DNA from: Troglohyphantes excavatus
Taxonomy: Eukaryota; Arthropoda; Arachnida; Araneae; Linyphiidae
DNA length: 64,000 bases
Assembly: GCA_963932185.1 (NCBI GenBank)
Contig: OZ010674.1
Location: 64,205,149-64,269,148 of the forward strand
Reading direction: 5' to 3'
The notes under the pieces: model-generated
Databases searched by the model: none
What the model was told of the DNA's origin: nothing
Seen by the model: the letters and a program-made list of their open reading frames with translations, nothing else
Position numbers and translations under genes: made by a program
Part shown: in pieces, positions 22,507-30,509 of the stretch
How positions within the stretch are numbered: position 1 is the first letter of the stretch
How the letters are laid out: each line of letters opens with the position of its first letter

Positions 22507-23514
22507 AGGCCGGTTTACACGCTACGATAAATCGTAACGATGTGATTGACAAATTTTTTGTTCCAATAAATCGAAAGAGTGAGTATTGTTTACAAGCTAC
22601 GATAAATCGTAACGATTTCTTGTCAAATATTCGTTGTCGACCGCTATCGACCGCTTAAATAAGCTTTTGCCATGGAGGAAGTGGTGTTGTCATTATATAT
22701 CGGTTGTTTAGCGAGAAAAGTAAAAAAGTCCCGAAAACCAAGAACAAAGTGGAGCCGCCAGTGGTTGCTAAAGAAAAGGGAATTCTCTCATGTAAAATTA
22801 TTGAAAGAATTGAGAAATGAACCAAATGATTGGCATTCATTTTCATTTTCATAATTAATAACTCTCATTTTCTGTAATTATAAGCAAACTAAATTTAATA
22901 ATATTACGCAACGCGTGAATATACTAGGTCCCCACGCGTTACAAAGGTCACGGGATGAATAAATGGCTAACCTGGTTGACGCGGCTCACCTACGGTATGT
23001 CCCACGATGGTATAATATAATTTCTTAGATGTTCATAAAAGCATTTTTATAATTACAATATTAAAATTGTGAAGGTCTCGGGGTGAATAAATGGCCAACC
23101 TGGTTTATGGTAAGTCCCACGACGTTATAATATAATTTCTTAGATATTCGTAAAATCATTTTTATAATTACAATAATATTAAAATTGCGAATTACAATCA
23201 AATAAATAAATAAATAAAAAATTATATCAATAAATCGAATGCATGTTCTTAAATCGTGAAGTTATTACCATGGTCGCAATTTATTGCGAAAAAACTAGCT
23301 CTTCTCCATGCTACAATTACAATGCCATTTAAAAAACAAAACACATTCCAACAGATCGTTACGATTCGCAGAAATCGATGCCGGCCGGCATCAACCATCC
23401 AATTCCAATTCCAATTAATCGCTACAATGTCCTGTTTACACGCAACGATAAATCGTAACAATTCGATCGTTACGATAAATTGCTACAATTTATCGTAGCG
23501 TGTAAACCGGGCTT
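22507..23514 (+). mobile_element. PIF/Harbinger element, internally deleted
   Basis: Flanked by TAA (22504-22506 and 23515-23517), the 3-bp target duplication typical of PIF/Harbinger. Termini AGGCCGGTTTACACGCTACG and CGTAGCGTGTAAACCGGGCTT are inverted repeats. ACGATAAATCGTAACGAT repeats line both ends. It also holds a two-fold tandem repeat of about 118 bp (about 22950-23190) and the start of a transposase gene. Confidence 0.75.
22672..22854 (+). pseudogene. HARBI1-like transposase, N-terminal remnant
   Basis: A 60-codon frame reading RTKWSRQWLLKKREFSHVKL then LLKELRNEPNDW. This matches the start of Harbinger transposases (the W-x-x-x-W-L-x-x-R-x-x-F-S-H and L-x-x-x-E-P-x-D segment before the catalytic domain). 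The DDE catalytic domain is absent: a stop follows at once. The position inside Harbinger-type inverted repeats supports the call. It is not functional. Confidence 0.65.
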
Positions 23515-23519
23515 TAAAC

Positions 23520-24217
23520 AGGCCGGTTTTACTACTTCAACCTTTTGTCAGTTTTTTTTTTTTTTTTTTTTTTTGAAAAAAACGAATGGAGATGTCTAAT
23601 TTTTTTTACACCTAACACTGAAATTCTGTAGCCAGACTTATCAACAAAATCCTTATAGATACTTCTCCGTAATCACTAATGCGACTGTGAACTTCAAACG
23701 GCAAAAAATATTCGTTTCATTTAAGGATTGAATAATAAACTACATATATAGTCTAGCTCTAAATTACAGCCCTTTAATTTCGGATGTGAAACAACTTTTT
23801 AGCTGGTTCAACAAACAACACACCTTCAACAAACGAATTTGGCAAACGATCGACGGATGCAAAAAGGAAAGCGATCCGACCAAACTTTGAATTAATTCGA
23901 TGCAAAAACAAGACAGCTCCTGGAGCAGTACGTTACTTGTACAGTATTAGACAGCAGCACATCTTCTTTTCCTTTACATCTCTATAGCCATGGCTTAGAT
24001 ATGCCTTGTTCTTGCACAAATAGACATAGGATTGTTTTTCTTTATAGGAATAATATAAAAAGTGTAAATCAGGAAAATGTGGAGCACTCATGTTCTTCCA
24101 CCCACGTTTTCATATATTTTCTTTAAAAGGATTTTTAGTATTAATAATCTTTATTAAAAAACAGAAGAAAGTGAATGGTTAACATTGTTTAAATATTTTT
24201 AATAGATTCATTTGAAG
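23520..24217. other. Intergenic sequence
   Basis: Starts with a T18-20 run (about 23555-23574), then AT-rich sequence. No other IR exon is found here on the plus strand upstream of the solitary exon at 24218. Confidence 0.45.
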
Positions 24218-24464
24218 AATACGTCGCTTCACAGAAGGAGACCTTGCTCATTTCAGTTTGCTTCACTCGAACATCTACTATGACATATGGAGTGAGTACA
24301 CTGGAGTGAGTACACCAGTAACCAAACCTCCAAGTCTCTCAGATCTGCTTGGGGCATTCACTGTACCGACCATTGGACTTGCAGTTTCATTGATTGTTTT
24401 CTTTGCCGAATTGTTGGTAAACAAAAGATCTAAAAATAGAATTACAAAAATAGACAATAAATAG
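24218..24464 (+). pseudogene. Solitary IR last exon (gene D fragment)
   Basis: Homologous to the last exon of IR genes A, B and C. It is preceded by an AG (TTTGAAG), begins in phase 2 like theirs, and runs 82 codons to TAG. It encodes RRFTEGDLAHFSLLHSNIYY, then the TM3 helix (LLGAFTVPTIGLAVSLIVFF) and a short basic tail. A 12-base duplication (GGAGTGAGTACA, about 24288-24312) adds four residues against the paralogues. The frame is intact, but no partner exon is visible for at least 3.5 kb upstream. It is probably a detached fragment, or an alternative end for an unseen gene. Confidence 0.7.
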
Positions 24465-25000
24465 TATTGCTTACGTGAAATGTTAAACAGTATTGCTTAC
24501 ATCAAATAATACATAGTATTACTCACGTGACATGTTAAACAGTATTACTTACATGAAATAATAAATAGTATTGCTTACATCAAATAATAAACAGTATTTC
24601 TTACATAAAATGAAACAGTATTACTTGCAAGAAATAATAAACAGTATTTCTTACATGAAGTAATAAATAGCATTGCTTACATGAAATAATATATAGTGTT
24701 GATTACCAAAAATTTTATGCAGTATTACTTACATAAAATAATAAATAAAATTACTTACATTAAATAATAAACAGTATTTCCAACATGAAATAATAAATAG
24801 TTTTGCTTATGTGAAATGTTAAACAGAATACTTACATCAAATAATAAATAGTATTTCTTGCATGAAATAATAAATAGTATTACCTACATAAAATGTTAAA
24901 CATAATTACTTACATAAAATAATAAATAGTATTGGTTGCATGATATAATAATTAATATTGTTTAGATGAAAAAATAAATAGTAATGTTTACAAAAAATGG
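24455..25000 (+). repeat. ~26-28 bp tandem repeat
   Basis: About twenty imperfect units of AATAATAAATAGTATTGCTTACATGAA with variants (GTTAAACAG for ATAAATAG). The stop codon of the IR exon lies in the first unit, so the array grew out of the exon end. Confidence 0.8.
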
Positions 25001-26160
25001 TAACATTGCTTCGAGTATTTGCAACTGGAATTTTTATTCGGAATTTTTTTCCCTTAGGCTGATGATCAGTTAAGAAATGGTTCCCTAAATGTAATCAGCC
25101 TTGCTTATAAACAATGAAATATGTGTCTTCAATATACTTGTATGTATTTAAGTAGTTTTTTTTAATCAGATGTATTTAAATTAAATAAAAAAAATTATCT
25201 AGCATGTAGTTTTGTGTTTCCTGTTAGTTATATAGTTCACAAACTAAGTCAGTAAACTTTTTTTATTTGTCCAATTGCATAAAATTCATAAAAAATAAAT
25301 TGAAAATTACATGTCATATAACCGGTTTCATTTTGAATTCTGCCATGAGCTCAACAGATTTTGCTGAGTGCTTATAAAAGCTCACAGCAAACTGCCAGTT
25401 TGCTTTCAGCTTCAAAATCTTATTTCGAGCTCTGCTGTTTAAATACAGTAACTATATGTATTTGCGCACTAAAAAATATAACTTTAAAATATTGATTAAT
25501 TTTAAAATGAAAAGTCATTCACCAGAAAACATCATATTCAAAAAATTTAATAAAATAGAATACTTTAAAAAAAAGTTAATATAAATATATAGACTGTTCC
25601 ATTAATAATTCGGTAGTGTACTCGTTTCTAATAAAATATTGTAATTTTAATATTTATATATAATTTTTAATATATATATATTAACGGAGTTGACATACGA
25701 TACACGATTGTTTTAAAGGTCACTTTAATAGTATATTTATCAAATTAAATTACTATTTTGTCTACTCGGCTAAAACAACAACTAATACAATCAATAAATA
25801 AATAAGTGAGTAAAGGAACATGACAGTTTCTCATATTTGTGTTGTCAAATTAATTTGTTTAGCAATTCATTAAACATTCATCTATTTCGAATAGCAAATA
25901 TACTTGGCGGGATTTTTCGAAATCCCTTGAAAGAGTTATTTCTTTTATTGATGGTGTTGATGTTTTGGTGCCACAGATTCCGCTTTTGAACTCGCCATAT
26001 TTACTCATGGCGCATTCATTAAAATAAACTTTAAACTATTTTATTTAATTACTCATCTACTGCGCGTGCAAGCTAAGTTTCTAATGGGAAAAATTTCAAT
26101 TTACTGCTGTTCTCCAAAGAATTTGCATATTTGGATCAATAAATATCCGATCTCTTAGAA
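25001..26160. other. Intergenic AT-rich sequence
   Basis: I see no gene, only simple AT-rich DNA with a short (TA) run near 25660-25680. Confidence 0.4.
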
Positions 26161-26199
26161 CAGTGGTTTTCAAACTATTTTTTCTATCCTACCCCTTGG

Positions 26200-26555
26200 C
26201 AGTGGCGGCGGTTGGGTTCTAAAAGTGCAGGGGCAAGATCAGGAGGAAACAAGAAGTGGGTGTGTGGGGAGGGGGACGCTGTGATTTTCTTCTACCCGAT
26301 TATATGCAATTTATCCCCATAAGATGATTCCACGGAAATTTATGGGGGCGTAATAGTATACTGCAGTTGCAGACGACCCCCTTGCCCCCGCATGTTACAA
26401 AAAATGTCAGATGATTAGGATGGGTTTGCATCCATTGTCTGTAGAAGTGGGAGGAGAGGGATTGGGGTTTATGTTTTATTTTTAAAAAGTGCAATATTAA
26501 AAAGTAACGGTCAACATCTAAAAAAAGTACGGGGGCCCCCGAATCGTCGCCACTG
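26200..26555. mobile_element. hAT MITE with 8-bp target duplication
   Basis: Termini CAGTGGCGGCGGTTGGG and (inverted) CAGTGGCGACGATTCGG. Flanks CCCCTTGG at 26192-26199 and 26556-26563 are an exact 8-bp duplication, the hAT signature. The interrupted flanking sequence (CAGTGGTTTTCAAAC at 26161, then ACCCCTTGG|TAAAACTC) itself looks like the end of an older hAT element, so this is a nested insertion. Confidence 0.8.
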
Positions 26556-26694
26556 CCCCTTGGTAAAACTCTTCATTCATCAGTACCCCTTCTCTCATAG
26601 CTCTTCTTACCAATCCGTCTACGCAAAAAAAATTTGTTTTTGTTAGACAGTATTGTCTTTTAGCTGACAAATTTATCAAATGACTCAAATTGTT

Positions 26695-26700
26695 GACAAT
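26695..26700. other. Target-site duplication, left
   Basis: GACAAT, identical to 37673-37678 on the far side of the Polinton. The flanks (CAAATTGTT left, AACTGGC right) rejoin to the spacer of the 372-bp higher-order repeat at 37.9-39 kb. Confidence 0.9.
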
Positions 26701-26705
26701 AGTAG

Positions 26706-26785
26706 TATAAAACGATGGTATCTGTATTGCAGATTTAAAAAAAAATGTTTTTTTAAATCTACAATACAGATACCATCGTTTTATA
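26706..26785. repeat. Left subterminal hairpin of the Polinton
   Basis: TATAAAACGATGGTATCTGT and onward (26706-26737) is repeated inverted at 26754-26785 with one mismatch in 32 bp, around a 16-bp loop. The terminal repeat can therefore pair with itself. A weaker counterpart lies at the right end (about 37588-37667). Confidence 0.8.
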
Positions 26786-26919
26786 AAAAGTTTTATGGTT
26801 TCTGAAATTGAGATTTTAGAAAACTTGAAAAGTATTTGTATAGTAGTTTCAGAAAAAAACTTTTAGAAAACTAGTCAATTCGAAAACCCCCTCTTTTCAA
26901 AACGACAATTATTTTGGGG

Positions 26920-26935
26920 TATATATATATAAATA
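26920..26935 (+). promoter_or_regulatory. TATA box of first Polinton gene
   Basis: TATATATATATAAATAG lies about 20-35 bp upstream of the ATG at 26955. The duplicate gene at 27574 has TATAAAAA in a similar place. Confidence 0.45.
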
Positions 26936-26954
26936 GAAAACACGAGAACGTCAA

Positions 26955-27239
26955 ATGGAGGTGAAAATAGTTGTAATCGCGATCCTTGCGATCGTGTGTC
27001 TCGCAGAATTGATAGTGTTGCTGATACCAAACGAAGAATATGTGGATTTGAGCAAGAGTACTTGTTCGGTCTCGGAAAATATTGGTCGCCGAGTGTATTT
27101 TCATAAATGTACAAAGGAGAAAAAGGTGGTGTATGATATAAGAAAGTTTTATTATAACGGAACGAATGATTTAAAACCAGAACAATGCGGAATTCAACTT
27201 TTTAAAGACGAATTTTTGAAACTCTGTCAACAATGCTGA
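26955..27239 (+). CDS. Polinton small single-pass membrane protein, copy 1
   Basis: 94 residues. Residues 3-25 form one strongly hydrophobic helix (VVIAILAIVCLAELIVLLI), followed by a soluble part with two Cys near the C-terminus (CQQC) and the phrase SENIGRRVYFHKC. It is a paralogue of the 99-residue protein at 27574, sharing SENIGRR, VYDIRKF, LKPE, GVQLF/GIQLF and the C-terminal Cys pair. The gene end overlaps the start of a truncated ATPase frame exactly as the second copy overlaps the intact ATPase. I do not recognise its family. An N-terminal helix with a small ectodomain would suit a virion membrane or assembly protein, but that is a guess. Confidence 0.65.
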   Translation: MEVKIVVIAILAIVCLAELIVLLIPNEEYVDLSKSTCSVSENIGRRVYFHKCTKEKKVVYDIRKFYYNGTNDLKPEQCGIQLFKDEFLKLCQQC

Positions 27240-27309
27240 AATTAAAATTTCCCTCCACGATGATATGTACGGGACCATCTTCTTCTGGAAAAACAGAACT
27301 AGTGAACTA
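27229..27309 (+). pseudogene. Truncated duplicate of the packaging ATPase start
   Basis: Starts at an ATG that overlaps the stop of the preceding gene and repeats the first 24 codons of the ATPase at 27861, including the Walker A loop GPSSSGKT. Similarity to the intact gene stops at about 27302, and a stop codon follows at 27307-27309. The duplication is thus about 365 bp long (26940-27305 against 27560-27925) and cut just after the nucleotide-binding loop. It cannot encode an active enzyme. Confidence 0.75.
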
Positions 27310-27535
27310 AACTCACTCTCTGCGTTAGAAGTCCTCACCTTAAAACAGCTGATTGGGAGAAAAAAAATCTCATTCTTTTCGACATCGATCGCTCTAAAAA
27401 CAAGCCGACTTTTGTTTTTCTTCTCCGGGAGTTTTGGTAAAATATCGTGAACTGGTTCTGCGCTTGCTTCAAACCGTTTCCATCGCTACTGAAAAAAATC
27501 AAAAAAAAAAAAAATTATCGAAAATCCGCGAAGGG
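27306..27535. other. Degenerate segment between Polinton duplicates
   Basis: No gene. The stretch GGGAGAAAAAAAATCTCATT-CTTTTCGAC (about 27356-27384) recurs inverted at about 35234-35262 in the right half of the element. It may be a relic of a coding region present in both places. Confidence 0.4.
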
Positions 27536-27543
27536 TATAAAAA
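27536..27543 (+). promoter_or_regulatory. TATA box upstream of Polinton gene block
   Basis: TATAAAAA, 31 bp upstream of the ATG at 27574 and probably the promoter for the following overlapping genes. Confidence 0.45.
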
Positions 27544-27573
27544 CCCAGAGGTCACTAGTGAAACTCGATTTAA

Positions 27574-27873
27574 ATGGAGATCCGCCGACCGATAATCATC
27601 GCTTCACTAGCGACTGTGTGCGTTATCGAAATGATATGTATTATTCTAACAATGCACGATAGTGGCGAAGTGGATCTTTCAAATACGACTTGTAGATTTT
27701 CAGAGAATATTGGTCGTCGCATTTATTTACACACATGTGAGAAAGAAGAAAATCTTGTATACGACATTCGAAAATTTTGGAAAAACGAAACCGGATATTT
27801 AAAACCTGAAGTGGCTGGTGTGCAGTTATTCGCGTCAGAATTCGCGAACTTATGCAGACGATGCTCCGTTTAA
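27574..27873 (+). CDS. Polinton small single-pass membrane protein, copy 2
   Basis: 99 residues. A short basic N-terminus (MEIRRP) precedes one hydrophobic helix (residues 6-28, IIIASLATVCVIEMICIILT). The soluble part has SENIGRRIYLHTC, YDIRKFW and a C-terminal CRRC. It is paralogous to the protein at 26955. The last 13 bases overlap the ATPase start (ATG at 27861), a compact virus-like arrangement. Function is unknown; this copy is the one linked to the intact gene block. Confidence 0.7.
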   Translation: MEIRRPIIIASLATVCVIEMICIILTMHDSGEVDLSNTTCRFSENIGRRIYLHTCEKEENLVYDIRKFWKNETGYLKPEVAGVQLFASEFANLCRRCSV

Positions 27874-28460
27874 AATTTCCCTCCGCTTTGATATGCACGG
27901 GTCCTTCCTCGAGCGGTAAAACAGAGCTGGTGAGAAAGATGATAAAAAATAATGTCTACGATGCTGAAATAACAAATATCGTATGGTGCTACTCTGTATG
28001 GCAACCGTGGTTCGCAAGTGAAAAAAATATAAAATTTATATGTGGGATACCTCCCGAAGAAGAAAAATTTCAACTTATCGTATTCGATGATTTTCAAAGC
28101 AAATTAAACGATGAGATCGAACTGATGTTTCGTGTGACGAGCCATCATAAGAATTTCAGTATTATTCTTATCACACAGAACTTATTTCCGAAAGTGAAAG
28201 TGATGAGAGATATAAGTCTCAATACACATTACTTGGTATTATTTCGAAATAACCGAGATGCCTCGCAGGTATCGTGTTTCGCGAGACAAGCTTTCCCTTT
28301 GAAGGGGAAATATTTCATGGAGGCTTATAAAATGGCAACTGCAGAGCCTTTCACTTATTTGTTTGTCGACGTTCACCCGCTAACGTCAGAAACAGAGCGA
28401 CTCCGAGCGTCTATATTCCCGGATAAAAACCAAATCAATTGGGTATTCATTCCAAAATGA
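27861..28460 (+). CDS. Polinton genome-packaging ATPase (FtsK/HerA, A32-like)
   Basis: 199 residues. P-loop ATPase of the A32-type DNA-packaging family, expected to drive DNA into capsids. Walker A is GPSSSGKT at residues 14-21 and Walker B is LIVFDD at 72-77. After it comes LIITQNLF, matching the sensor-type T/N-Q motif of this family, then YLVLFRNNRD. Length fits the usual 200-250 residues. I chose the ATG at 27861, which lies three codons inside a slightly longer frame, because the duplicate at 27229 starts at the same residue. The stop overlaps the next gene as ATGA (28457-28460). All motifs are intact. Confidence 0.88.
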   Translation: MLRLKFPSALICTGPSSSGKTELVRKMIKNNVYDAEITNIVWCYSVWQPWFASEKNIKFICGIPPEEEKFQLIVFDDFQSKLNDEIELMFRVTSHHKNFSIILITQNLFPKVKVMRDISLNTHYLVLFRNNRDASQVSCFARQAFPLKGKYFMEAYKMATAEPFTYLFVDVHPLTSETERLRASIFPDKNQINWVFIPK

Positions 28461-28774
28461 AAAGAGTGAAGCGGCATGTGCATTTATTACACATGCTCGC
28501 GAGTGCGACTCCTCAGCAGCGGAAAGCGATTTTAAATACAGCCACAGACGATCAGATAAAATCCATTTGTGAAATCTGTCGGAATTTATTATCGGGGAAT
28601 ATTCCCGGAGCGAAATTGAAAAAACTCGGAGCTTATAAGAAGACGATACGTGCGTTAGCTGACCGGAAAGTGGGGTTTTCAAAAAAGAGAAAAATTACAC
28701 AGCAAGGTGGTGGATTTTTACCTTTCTTGATCCCAGCAGCGTTGAAATTACTCGGAGGGCTTATAGGTGACTAA
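28457..28774 (+). CDS. Polinton small basic protein with Gly-rich hydrophobic C-terminus
   Basis: 105 residues from the ATG that overlaps the ATPase stop (ATGA). It is rich in Lys/Arg, with ATPQQRKAILNTATDDQIKS, then CEICRNLLSGNIPGAKLKKL, and ends GGGFLPFLIPAALKLLGGLI. A small, basic protein with this LL-x-G-x-I-P segment and Gly-hydrophobic tail occurs next to the ATPase or integrase in many animal Polintons. Its role is not established; nucleic-acid binding or a membrane-active virion component is possible. Confidence 0.7.
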   Translation: MKRVKRHVHLLHMLASATPQQRKAILNTATDDQIKSICEICRNLLSGNIPGAKLKKLGAYKKTIRALADRKVGFSKKRKITQQGGGFLPFLIPAALKLLGGLIGD

Positions 28775-28776
28775 GA

Positions 28777-29478
28777 ATGGCTAAAAAAATGGCTCTTGTT
28801 CCGAGTGATCTCGTGTCGGAGTATTACCAACTCAACAAACCGGAAATCCGTTTGGAAGATAAGATTATTCAAGTTTTACGCTTGAACGAAATGCCAGACG
28901 ATCTGAGAGGAAAGTTGCTATCACAACTCGTTCCTAAATATCAAAAAGTTATGCAGCCAGCTCCACCTCCCAAGCCTTTTGAAATACCACCTGAATTGAT
29001 AGCCGATATAACTCGTGCGGACGAATCCGGTGAAATGAGAGAATCTCTAGGAAGCGAAGATGCAATGCCTCCAACGGTCGCTAAATATTTAATTCACGCT
29101 GTGCCCAAAACGAGAAAAAGACATATAGTACCTATTCTAGAATCCTTGAAAAATATAGGCTACAAATTCAACGAGAGGAATGAGTTAGAAGTGAATGACA
29201 AACCGGAGCGTCGAAGCAACGCTATCGATCTCTTCGCACATTTGATGCGAGATCTACGACGCAGTGAAACCCCTCCCAGAGGATTCGATAAATTTTACCG
29301 AGGTATTTTCGACGCAAATATACCCAGACATTGGATAGGTAATAAAAACATTCGCGAGCAGTTGGAGATTTCAGAACTTGATTCTATAAATCAAGGAGCC
29401 ACTCCTCCGAGACCGCGTGCAAGTTCTACACCAGCCACCCCGTCTAAGAAAGTGAGATGGGATCCTTGGCAAGAATGA
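28777..29478 (+). CDS. Polinton hypothetical protein (233 aa)
   Basis: 233 residues, ATG at 28777 two bases after the previous stop. No catalytic motif is visible. It is charged, with a Pro-rich stretch (PAPPPKPFEIPPEL) near residues 66-80 and a low-complexity Pro/Thr/Ala tail (about 205-225). The N-terminal motif (MALVPSDL, then NEMPDDLRGKLLSQLVPKYQ) resembles a protein often found between the small basic protein and integrase of Polintons. A scaffold or core role is conceivable. Its end overlaps the integrase start. Confidence 0.65.
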   Translation: MAKKMALVPSDLVSEYYQLNKPEIRLEDKIIQVLRLNEMPDDLRGKLLSQLVPKYQKVMQPAPPPKPFEIPPELIADITRADESGEMRESLGSEDAMPPTVAKYLIHAVPKTRKRHIVPILESLKNIGYKFNERNELEVNDKPERRSNAIDLFAHLMRDLRRSETPPRGFDKFYRGIFDANIPRHWIGNKNIREQLEISELDSINQGATPPRPRASSTPATPSKKVRWDPWQE

Positions 29479-30509
29479 AAGCGGTATATTACGATCCGGC
29501 CCAGCCGGGGTCTTTTGGAGGTGTATCGAACCTGGCGAAAGCTTCCAAATCCAGCTACGACGAAGCTAGGAAATGGCTTTCCCAGCAAGATACGTACACT
29601 TTGCACAAACCTGTTCGGTATAAATTCCAAAGGCGGTCGACTGTCGCCCGCGGTGTAAACGAATTGTGGCAAATGGATTTAGTAGATATGCAAAAATATG
29701 CTAGACAGAATAAAGGCTTTCGCTACATTTTAACAGTGATTGATATTATGTCGAGGTTTTTAAGAGCGGTTCCGATTAAAAATAAAAAAGCAATAACCGT
29801 AGCTAATGCCCTAAAGACGATATTCAAAACTATCGTCCCAGTGAACATCCAATCAGACAGAGGCTCAGAATTTTTTAATGCACATGTGAAAGCTTTATTT
29901 AAAAAAAAAGGAATCCATCATTACGCGACCAAGAGCGAGAATAAATGTGCTATTCTCGAACGATCTCATAGAACTATCAGAGCGAGAATGCACAGAGTGT
30001 TCACGTATAGGAATAACTATAAATACATTGATATTTTACAAGACATTATTAATTCGTATAATAACACTGTACACAGAAGTCACGGATTTAAACCGGCGAA
30101 AATAACATCTGCAAACGAGCCAACTCTGCGAGAAAGATTATACGGTTACACTATAACCCGTAACCCTCGCTTCGAGATTGGAAATTCTGTTCGAATTTCG
30201 AAAGCGAATAAAGCATTCCGAAAAGGGTACACTCCACAATGGACTGAGGAAGTATTCAAAATCGCAGCCGTTCATTCGAGCGTTCCTTACACCTACACTC
30301 TAGCAGATTTGAAGGGGAAAGAAATCGAAGGACGGTTTTACACTGAAGAATTGCAGAAAATAAAAAAAAATACAAGCGATTTCTGGTCCATTGAAAAAAT
30401 TATAAAAACGAAAGGCACTGGGCTTTCTCGTCAGTTGTTCGTGAAATGGTCAGGCTTTGATTCGAGTTATAATAGCTGGATATCGGAAAAATGTCTGATC
30501 AAAACGTAG
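29475..30509 (+). CDS. Polinton integrase (retroviral-type DDE, C-terminal chromodomain)
   Basis: 344 residues. Catalyses strand transfer of the element ends into host DNA. An N-terminal segment (YYDPAQPGSFGGVSNLAKAS, then WLSQQDTYTLHKPVR) is typical of Polinton integrases. The rve core has WQMDLVDM (D68), SDRGSEF (D128) and CAILERSHRT (E162) as the DDE triad. Residues about 303-344 form a chromodomain (WSIEKII, LFVKWSGFDSSYNSWI), likely a chromatin-targeting module. The start ATG at 29475 overlaps the previous stop as ATGA; an in-frame ATG six codons upstream is also possible. The frame is intact, so the protein could be active. Confidence 0.92.
   Translation: MKAVYYDPAQPGSFGGVSNLAKASKSSYDEARKWLSQQDTYTLHKPVRYKFQRRSTVARGVNELWQMDLVDMQKYARQNKGFRYILTVIDIMSRFLRAVPIKNKKAITVANALKTIFKTIVPVNIQSDRGSEFFNAHVKALFKKKGIHHYATKSENKCAILERSHRTIRARMHRVFTYRNNYKYIDILQDIINSYNNTVHRSHGFKPAKITSANEPTLRERLYGYTITRNPRFEIGNSVRISKANKAFRKGYTPQWTEEVFKIAAVHSSVPYTYTLADLKGKEIEGRFYTEELQKIKKNTSDFWSIEKIIKTKGTGLSRQLFVKWSGFDSSYNSWISEKCLIKT

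Noticed and set aside
29391..29672. Minus-strand frames opposite Polinton genes
   Set aside because: Antisense shadows of the integrase and capsid genes with no motif of their own.
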